Below are positions 5,097 to 10,628 of a stretch of DNA of 10,628 nucleotides, piece by piece (within the stretch, counting starts at the first letter, position 1; the number at the start of each line of letters is the position of its first letter). This stretch comes from Planctomycetota bacterium (GTDB lineage: Bacteria; Planctomycetota; UBA1135; UBA2386), in NCBI GenBank assembly GCA_020425915.1, contig JAGQQZ010000608.1, positions 1 to 10,628 on the forward strand, given 5' to 3'. Below the pieces are notes generated by a model, which was given only the letters and a program-made list of their open reading frames with translations, was not told the origin of the DNA and ran no database searches. Made by a program: the position numbers and the translations under genes.

Positions 5097-7152
5097 CGTG
5101 TCCCCCGTCCAGACGTCGGCCTCGCGCTTCGTCATCGTGCTCGGCTCCGTCGCGCTGCTCGCGCACGCTCTGCTCGTAGCGAGCCTCGCGGCAGCGGTCC
5201 CGTTCACGACCGACGAGCCCGGCTACCTCCTCGCGGGACACGCGATCGCGTCGGACTTCACGTTCTCGAGTCCCCAGGAGCGGCTGCACGGCCCGCTGGC
5301 GTTCCTCGCGAACCAGCTGTTCGTGTCCGACTTCGACCCGTCGAATCCGGACGCGTCACGGGTTGCCGCGCGGCTCGGCACGTTGCCGTTCTCGCTCGCG
5401 ATGCTGGCAATCGTCTGGCGCTGGGGACACGTGCTCTGGGGCGCGATCGGCGGCCTGCTCGCGCTGTTCCTCACCGCCTTCAGCCCGACCTTGCTCGCGT
5501 ACTCCGCGCTGGCGACCGTCGACATGGCGTTCGTGGCCACGGCGCTGGCGACGCTCGCTTCGCTGTGGGCGTGGTGTCGAAACCCGACATGGCCGCGAGC
5601 GGCGACGACCGGGGTGGCGCTCGGTCTGTGCATGAGCACGAAGTACCTCGCGCTGCTGTTCGCCGCTGCGCTCCCCCTCGTGCTGCTGTGGCGGATCGCA
5701 CGGGCGCCGCGACCGAAGCTCGGATCGGTCGCGATACAGGTCGCGATGCTGGCGCTCGTCGCCTGGGTCTGCTTGCACGCGACGTACGGCTTCCGAGCGG
5801 GGTTCTTTCACGATCCGGAGGCGCTACGGTCAGGCCTCATCGGCGGCCTCGCGCGAGCACCGGTGCTCGGTCTGCTGCTCGCGGCGCTCCCTGCCCCGAT
5901 GGTCGTCGGTGCAGACTTCCAGGTCGCGGCCTCGACCGATTTCTCGGGTGGGTTCGCGACGATGCGGGAAGCCCACTGGGCGTACTACCTCGTCGCGGTC
6001 TCGACCAAGACGACGCTGCCGTTCCTCGCTGCGTTCGTCGCGGGCAGCGTCGGAGCGTGGCGCGCGCACCGCGCGTGGCTCTGGCCGACGATCGCGATTC
6101 CGGTCGGGATCCTGTTCGGATACCTCAGCGTCCTCAGCCAGCTGCAGATCGGCATCCGCTACGTCCTCCTCGTGTTTCCGTGCATGGCGATCCTGGCGGG
6201 CGCGGTGCTCCGTTCGGGTTTCGCGTCGCCCCGGCGGCTCGTGCTCGTCGGGCTCGGTGCGGCATGGGTCCTGGCCGTGTTGCTCGCCCACTGGCCCCAC
6301 TACCTCGGGTACTTCAATGCGCTGGTCGGCGGACCCGCAGGCGCGTATCGCGTGTTCGCCGACTCGAACGCCGAGTGGGGTCAGCGTCGAGTCGAGGGCG
6401 AGGCGGAACTCCGGGCGATCCATCCCGACGTGACGATCCTCCGCAGGACGTCGTCACCGCGCTTCGGTCTCGTCGCCGTCTACGTCCCCGACATGCGGCA
6501 ACCCGATCCACTCCGGCCCGATCGTCTCTACCACTGGACCCGACGCTTCGTGCCGATCGATCACCTCGGCGCTGCCTGGCTCGTGTTCGACATCGAGGCC
6601 GACGCGTTCGTCGAGGCCGCGAACGCCGGTGACCGCCGGGCATGGCACGACCTCGCGATCGCGTTCGCGAACGCTGGCGATCTCGAACAGGCTCGCGCGG
6701 CGGCCGCTCGCTCCGAATCGGACGAACTCGGCGAAGCCCTCGGACTCCTCGCGACCATCGATTCCGGTGAGAGCACCGCGGCGCAGCGAACTCGCGCCGT
6801 CCAGCTGCTGTACGCCCTCGGCGCCACCGAACTCGCCCTCGACGTCCTTCGCAAGTCGGACGACGCCGAGCAAACCCAGCTGTTCCTGACGCTCTGGTCG
6901 AGCGGCGATCCGACGCGAGCCGTCGAGCTCCTGAAGCGCCGCTCCGAGACCGTCGAGCTCCCGACCCGCGAGTCGCTGCTGCTCGCGCTGGGGTTGTTCC
7001 ATCTCGCACGGTTCGCGGAGGCGGTCGAGGTCCTCGACTCGATGGACCCGCCGCCGACCGGTGACCCGCTCCGGCCGATGTTCGATCGCTTCGCCGAAGA
7101 GGCGCGGGCGAAACACGCCGCGATGGAGCGACTGCGCCAGTCCGGTCGGTAG
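5089..7152 (+). CDS. GT-C fold polyprenol-phosphate-dependent glycosyltransferase (ArnT/PMT-like) with TPR-like tail
   Basis: 687 residues from the ATG at 5089. The frame is open further upstream (to 4831), but that part is only the shadow of the preceding gene; 5089 gives a clean N-terminus and an 8-nt overlap. About eleven hydrophobic segments span residues 12-404. The first outer loop carries the acidic pair D42-E43 in TTDEPGYLLAG, the catalytic signature of GT-C transferases that use lipid-linked sugars. QIGIRYVLLVFP (353-364) and HYLGYFNALVGGP...YRVFADSNAEWGQ (403-431) are typical of the dolichyl-phosphate-mannose mannosyltransferase-like superfamily. Residues ~505-687 are soluble helical hairpins resembling TPRs (for example WHDLAIAFANAGDLEQARAA). 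The protein should transfer a sugar on the outer face of the inner membrane to a protein or lipid acceptor. Sugar and acceptor are unknown. It is the last gene of the operon, followed by a convergent hairpin. Confidence 0.87.
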   Translation: MPDVSPVQTSASRFVIVLGSVALLAHALLVASLAAAVPFTTDEPGYLLAGHAIASDFTFSSPQERLHGPLAFLANQLFVSDFDPSNPDASRVAARLGTLPFSLAMLAIVWRWGHVLWGAIGGLLALFLTAFSPTLLAYSALATVDMAFVATALATLASLWAWCRNPTWPRAATTGVALGLCMSTKYLALLFAAALPLVLLWRIARAPRPKLGSVAIQVAMLALVAWVCLHATYGFRAGFFHDPEALRSGLIGGLARAPVLGLLLAALPAPMVVGADFQVAASTDFSGGFATMREAHWAYYLVAVSTKTTLPFLAAFVAGSVGAWRAHRAWLWPTIAIPVGILFGYLSVLSQLQIGIRYVLLVFPCMAILAGAVLRSGFASPRRLVLVGLGAAWVLAVLLAHWPHYLGYFNALVGGPAGAYRVFADSNAEWGQRRVEGEAELRAIHPDVTILRRTSSPRFGLVAVYVPDMRQPDPLRPDRLYHWTRRFVPIDHLGAAWLVFDIEADAFVEAANAGDRRAWHDLAIAFANAGDLEQARAAAARSESDELGEALGLLATIDSGESTAAQRTRAVQLLYALGATELALDVLRKSDDAEQTQLFLTLWSSGDPTRAVELLKRRSETVELPTRESLLLALGLFHLARFAEAVEVLDSMDPPPTGDPLRPMFDRFAEEARAKHAAMERLRQSGR

Positions 7153-7163
7153 GTGGCGACCTC

Positions 7164-7190
7164 TGCGCGACGCTCGATCCGTCTAGCGCA
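7164..7190. terminator. Hairpin at the convergent gene junction, possible bidirectional terminator
   Basis: TGCGC (7164-7168) pairs with GCGCA (7186-7190) and GACG (7169-7172) pairs with CGTC (7180-7183), with a two-base TA bulge and a 7-nt loop. This gives nine pairs. It spans most of the 30-bp gap between the plus-strand stop (7150-7152) and the minus-strand stop (7183-7185), the latter lying in the hairpin. There is no T-tract on either side, so it is not a canonical intrinsic terminator, but its position between two convergent units is where one is expected. Confidence 0.4.
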
Positions 7191-8715
7191 ACTCGAGCCG
7201 TTCGAGGCGGAACGCCGCGAGCCGGCTCCGGCCCTCGAACTCCTCGACCACCCAGTTGTCCGGCTCGATCGTGATGTCGACGCGACCGTCGGACCCGAGG
7301 TCCGCGGGAAGATCGACGGTCACGATTCGAGTCGAGTCGGCGATCGGAGTCTTCGCGATGACCGAAGTTCCGCTCCGCCACGTCAACACGACGGGATAGA
7401 CCCCCGACGCGCGGTCCAGAGGACGGATCGTGGCGACGAGCCGGCGAGCCCCGGGTTTCCTCAGCCCGAGGAAACACCCGACGCCGACGGTTCCGTCGGC
7501 AGGATGGACGCCACCGTAGACCTGCCAGAGGCCGGCTCCGGCGGCGAGATCGAAGCGATCGCCGTACAGCGCACCCCACGCCGCTCGGTACTCCTCGGGC
7601 ACGGACCACTCCGTCGGTTCGAATCCGCGGTCCGCGTAGCGCGGATCCCCCGGCGGCAGCGCCGCCGCATCGGCCCCGACGAGCCACCCGGACTCGATCA
7701 GTCGCCGTGCGATCCGACGCGCCGACTCTCGATGCCAGCGCCCGTTCGGGTGGGGATCGTTCGCGATGCAATCCTCCGCCTCGCGCGGACCGTGCAACCC
7801 CATGACCGGACTCCCCGGAAGTTCGCGGGTCAGACGCTCGTGCAGTACGCGCGCGAATTCGTCGCGCTCGGAGAACGCGACGAGCAGGGGAGCGCCGTGT
7901 CGCTCGAGCCGATCACGGAGTTCGTCGATCGCTCGGAGGTACGCCGACCATCGGCGCTCCGACTCGGGCGACAGGCCGCTCATCAGCAGCGGCCAGGTCT
8001 GTGTCCCCGCGATGTTCTCGCCGTGACGCTTCCACCGCTCGAGCACGAAGCCCGTCCAGACCTCCACACCGACGAACGGCGCCCCCGGTCGCTGCGGCCA
8101 CGACCGCTGACCGGCCTCGTCGACGCCGAATCCATCGTCGAGATCGTTGCCGATCGGCAACATCACGACGATGTCCGGGTCGATGCGCGCCAGATGGTCC
8201 TGGAGGTAGCGCGCCTGGTTCTGGAAGTTCCAGCCGGGACATGCCACGGTCGTCACGAACGGCCGCGCCGTGTTCGGCCCCATCGCGGTCGCGAGCAGCT
8301 CCTCGAGGTGATGACCGAGCGTCTGGCCGTCGGGGACGCCGAAGCCGAACGCGACCGAGTCGCCGAGGATCGCGATCCGGACCGCATCGTCGGCGGGATC
8401 GCCACCGAGCCGGGCACGCATGCCGAATCGGTCCGTCGATGCGGCAACGCCGAGGAACTCTCGCGCCGCCGAGCCCTTCACGTGGAATCCGACGACCGGA
8501 TCCTCGTCCGCGGCGAACGGTCCGACCGTGCGCGCGGCAGCGGCGATGCGCTCGGCATCGAGCGCCTGCATGCGCGCCAGGGGAGCCGGATGCACCAGCG
8601 AGCGCCCGGTGACCAGCGACCATGCTCCTTCGGCGAGCAACAGCGCGACGATGGCCGCGACGACCGAGACGAGCAGGCGGACGATCATGGGCGCAGCGTA
8701 GCGCAGTCGCGGCAT
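7183..8715 (-). CDS. Membrane-anchored SGNH/GDSL-type hydrolase with C-terminal beta domain
   Basis: 510 residues from the ATG at 8715. A second ATG at 8688 (residue 10) starts right at the hydrophobic anchor MIVRLLVSVVAAIVALLLAEG and is equally likely; neither has a clear Shine-Dalgarno. After the anchor (about 10-36) comes an SGNH domain: nucleophile S120 in ILGDSVAFGFG, N190 in PIGND, and D320/H322 in NDPHPNGRWH. In block II the sequence VACPGWN seems to place Ala158 where the sibling protein has an oxyanion Gly. Residues ~380-510 are rich in predicted beta strands and look like an added sandwich domain, perhaps carbohydrate-binding. The family covers esterases, deacetylases and O-acyltransferases acting on glycans or lipids; the substrate is unknown. 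It lies 4 nt after the second SGNH gene, so the two are probably co-transcribed. Confidence 0.85.
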   Translation of the reverse strand: MPRLRYAAPMIVRLLVSVVAAIVALLLAEGAWSLVTGRSLVHPAPLARMQALDAERIAAAARTVGPFAADEDPVVGFHVKGSAAREFLGVAASTDRFGMRARLGGDPADDAVRIAILGDSVAFGFGVPDGQTLGHHLEELLATAMGPNTARPFVTTVACPGWNFQNQARYLQDHLARIDPDIVVMLPIGNDLDDGFGVDEAGQRSWPQRPGAPFVGVEVWTGFVLERWKRHGENIAGTQTWPLLMSGLSPESERRWSAYLRAIDELRDRLERHGAPLLVAFSERDEFARVLHERLTRELPGSPVMGLHGPREAEDCIANDPHPNGRWHRESARRIARRLIESGWLVGADAAALPPGDPRYADRGFEPTEWSVPEEYRAAWGALYGDRFDLAAGAGLWQVYGGVHPADGTVGVGCFLGLRKPGARRLVATIRPLDRASGVYPVVLTWRSGTSVIAKTPIADSTRIVTVDLPADLGSDGRVDITIEPDNWVVEEFEGRSRLAAFRLERLELR

Positions 8716-8719
8716 GCGC

Positions 8720-9874
8720 TCATCGGCCGTTCAACGCTCGCACGACGAAGGGAGTGATCGCCGCGGCGGCGCGCCGATTGCCCTCGATCGTCAGATGACC
8801 GTCGCCCTGGATGAAGCAGGCGCTCGGGTCGAACAGCGCCTCACGTAGATCGACCCAGGGCAGCCCGCGCTGCTCGGCGAGTCGACCGACTTCTTCGATG
8901 CATCGACCGGGTCGGATCTTCGCGGGGTCGAGACCGATGCCGGAGTAGTAGGCCAGCGCCAAGTCCTTCATCGTGGCCGGCATGCAATGCCATTGCGTCG
9001 GGACCACGACGACGATCAAGGGCCGATCGCCCGCCAACTGGACCATCCGGTCCAACGATGATCCCACGCGATCGAACGCGGCCCGCTGCACGGGTCCCGG
9101 CGGCTCGGCATCCATGAACAGGCAGTCCTTGCGCTGCTCACCGGTCGGCCAACCCGCGAAGGCCGCGTCGAACTCGGCGGCGTCGCGGCCGAGGATCGAC
9201 GAGATTCCGCTGGCGGGAAGGACCTTCTCCCAGAGTCGCTCGCACAGCAGCCAGACGCGCGACGCCATCGCGAGCCGGACGCGCCACGAGTCGCGCGCGA
9301 CCTCCGCCTTGTGTCGCGCCATCAGGAATCCGTCGACCACCACCTTGTCGACGACGACGTCGTCCTCGAAGTCGTTGCCGACGTAGATGCACGCGAGGAG
9401 GACGTCCGGCCCGAGTCGCGGGATGGCCCGCTCCATCGCCAGTGCGATCTCCCGCGTCCCGTAGCCAGGGACCCCACCGTTCAGGACCGTCACGGGGGGA
9501 CGTTGCTCGGCGAGCAACTCGCCGATCCGGGCGGGGAACGACTCGTCGTACTCGACCCCCCAGCCGAACGTCAGGGAATCCCCGAGCGCGAGGACCCGAC
9601 GTTCCCCCGGCTGTCGAGGACTCAGTTCCGGGCCACGGAGTCCGTCCGAATTGGTCGTCAGCTCACAGGTCCGTCCGGCGATCGTGAGCGTGCCGCGGAA
9701 CCCGGGGGTCAAGGCGACGCTCCCGCCGGCGACTTCCTCGACGTGCCAACGAGTCTCGACCGGGCCCAGGACGTGGCCCATGAACATCCGCAGGACCAAC
9801 TCGAGCAGTCCGACGGCGACCGCGACGAGGATCGCCGCGAACAAGCAGCCGAAGAGCAGGCGCTTACGTTTCAT
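8720..9874 (-). CDS. Membrane-anchored SGNH/GDSL-type hydrolase
   Basis: 384 residues from the ATG at 9874. The frame extends to a GTG at 9895, but the ATG gives a classical basic-then-hydrophobic N-terminus (MKRKRLLFGCLFAAILVAVAVG) and overlaps the upstream stop by one base (TGATG). The catalytic set is complete: S100 in LALGDSLTFGWG, an oxyanion Gly (G134) in NGGVPGYG, N167 in YVGND, and D358/H360 in GDGHLTIEGN. The stretch LTTNSDGLRGPE (72-83) before block I is common in anchored SGNH proteins linked to envelope glycan modification. The single N-terminal helix puts the enzyme on the periplasmic side. It is probably an esterase, deacetylase or acyltransferase of unknown substrate. It sits between the secreted PPC-domain gene and a second SGNH gene. 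Apart from the four blocks the two SGNH proteins share little obvious sequence, so they are not a recent duplication. Confidence 0.88.
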   Translation of the reverse strand: MKRKRLLFGCLFAAILVAVAVGLLELVLRMFMGHVLGPVETRWHVEEVAGGSVALTPGFRGTLTIAGRTCELTTNSDGLRGPELSPRQPGERRVLALGDSLTFGWGVEYDESFPARIGELLAEQRPPVTVLNGGVPGYGTREIALAMERAIPRLGPDVLLACIYVGNDFEDDVVVDKVVVDGFLMARHKAEVARDSWRVRLAMASRVWLLCERLWEKVLPASGISSILGRDAAEFDAAFAGWPTGEQRKDCLFMDAEPPGPVQRAAFDRVGSSLDRMVQLAGDRPLIVVVVPTQWHCMPATMKDLALAYYSGIGLDPAKIRPGRCIEEVGRLAEQRGLPWVDLREALFDPSACFIQGDGHLTIEGNRRAAAAITPFVVRALNGR

Positions 9875-10628
9875 CAACCATCGGCACCGACCCACATTAC
9901 GAGTCGGTCCGACAGAGTCACACCCAGAGCGTTCGAACCGAGATCGATCGCCGCAGCCTGGCAGAAGAACGTCGCGCCGATCTGTCCAGGATCCGAACTG
10001 ATCCCGAACGCGAACTCGTACTCACCGGGCACGGTCGGGTTCGCCGCAACGCTGCCGAGCGGCTGGAGTGAGAGGATGCAACCGGGCGCACCGATCAGGC
10101 CGAGATCGATCGGCGCCTGCGGCACGTTGCTGAACAGCACGACCGGTGTGCTGACGGACCCCGCGATGTCGAACTCGAACCAAGACCCGATGCGCGGCCA
10201 TTCGTTGCGGCGTGGCACGATGGTCATCGGCTGCCCTCCGGAACCGAGGCAGGCACTGCTCGACGTGTCGACACCGAAGTCCGCCAACAACGGGATACCG
10301 CCCGCGAGCGGTGCAGTGTCGATCGCGAGCTCGTAGTCCCCCGTGAACGTGCTGAACGAACGCACCTTGATCAGGTAATCGCCCGGCACGACGTCCAACT
10401 CGATGCGCGCGAGATTCTGGTAGCCGCTGTCGTCGTCGAACGCGAGCTGAATCGCGCCCGAGGAGTCGAACAACCACAGCTGCGAGTCGAAGATCGGCGT
10501 CGCGCTCATCGAATCCTGCCGTGCATCGATGACGAGACGCGACGTCGCCGTGATCGTGAGCGACCACCAATCGACGTCGTCGGGCACGCCGATCGAGCCG
10601 GTCGCATATTCACAGGTCAACGCCGCGA
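9874..10628 (-). CDS. Secreted PPC-domain protein, C-terminal part (5' end outside the window)
   Basis: The frame is open to the right edge and its start lies beyond it; a TTG at 10620 is only an in-frame codon, not a believable start. Counting from that TTG, residues ~8-100 form a bacterial pre-peptidase C-terminal (PPC) type domain: a DDVDWWSLTI strand, LWLFDSSG, an acidic DDDSGYQ turn, PGDYLIKV, and TGDYELAI. Residues ~125-246 form a second beta-rich module with Gly-Cys turns (C124, C181, C220) and an IGATFFCQA strand near the end. I associate this module with many exported planctomycete proteins, where it may act in sorting or attachment. Any N-terminal catalytic part lies outside the window. 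The stop overlaps the next gene by one base, so this protein is translationally linked to the SGNH hydrolases. Confidence 0.75.
   Translation of the reverse strand, partial: AALTCEYATGSIGVPDDVDWWSLTITATSRLVIDARQDSMSATPIFDSQLWLFDSSGAIQLAFDDDSGYQNLARIELDVVPGDYLIKVRSFSTFTGDYELAIDTAPLAGGIPLLADFGVDTSSSACLGSGGQPMTIVPRRNEWPRIGSWFEFDIAGSVSTPVVLFSNVPQAPIDLGLIGAPGCILSLQPLGSVAANPTVPGEYEFAFGISSDPGQIGATFFCQAAAIDLGSNALGVTLSDRLVMWVGADG

Noticed and set aside
6314..7771. 485-codon minus-strand frame
   Set aside because: Extremely Arg/Ser-rich and overlaps two well-supported genes.
7153..8757. 534-codon plus-strand frame opposite the SGNH hydrolase
   Set aside because: Arg/Asp-rich shadow frame; the minus strand shows a full SGNH motif set.
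9874..9895. GTG at 9895 as start of the 384-aa SGNH protein
   Set aside because: It adds seven residues (MGRCRWL) before a classic basic-hydrophobic N-terminus; the ATG at 9874 couples neatly to the upstream stop.
10620..10628. TTG at 10620 as the true start of the PPC-domain protein
   Set aside because: No room for a signal peptide, and the PPC domain appears to begin before it; the frame stays open to the window edge.

Overview
The window is GC-rich bacterial DNA with tightly packed genes. Starts are often overlapped with the preceding stop, and recognisable Shine-Dalgarno sites are scarce. The secreted protein at the right edge carries a C-terminal module (Gly-Cys turn, then a G-x-x-F-F-x-Q stretch and a terminal beta-strand) that I associate with exported proteins of marine Planctomycetota. 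Together with the octaheme cytochrome and the SGNH enzymes this suggests a planctomycete. That assignment is inference, because no rRNA or marker gene is present.

Layout. Bases 1-486 hold no gene I can support, but they contain a well-formed two-part stem-loop (385-419). From 487 to 7152 five genes run on the plus strand: hslO (Hsp33 redox chaperone), an M16-family zinc peptidase, a membrane-anchored octaheme c-type cytochrome with a HEAT-like tail, a small four-helix membrane protein, and a GT-C glycosyltransferase with a TPR-like tail. Gaps within the last four are 36, -4 and -8 nt, so they look like one transcription unit. hslO is separated from the peptidase by 39 nt containing a hairpin. 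From 10628 down to 7183 three genes run on the minus strand: the end of a secreted PPC-domain protein, then two consecutive membrane-anchored SGNH/GDSL hydrolases, joined by a 1-nt overlap and a 4-nt gap. The two units converge at 7153-7182, where a hairpin could act as a bidirectional terminator.

How they may work together. The plus-strand genes point to the cell envelope: a probably exported peptidase, periplasmic electron transfer, and lipid-linked sugar transfer. The minus-strand genes also point there, with an exported protein and two putative periplasmic or lipoglycan esterases or acyltransferases. No defence system, mobile element, CRISPR array, tRNA or rRNA was seen. The most unusual detail is a repeated 12-base start junction (ATGAGCTGCACC) on both sides of the cytochrome gene. 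The upstream copy opens a nine-codon minicistron, which hints that the cytochrome gene was inserted or that a start region was duplicated.
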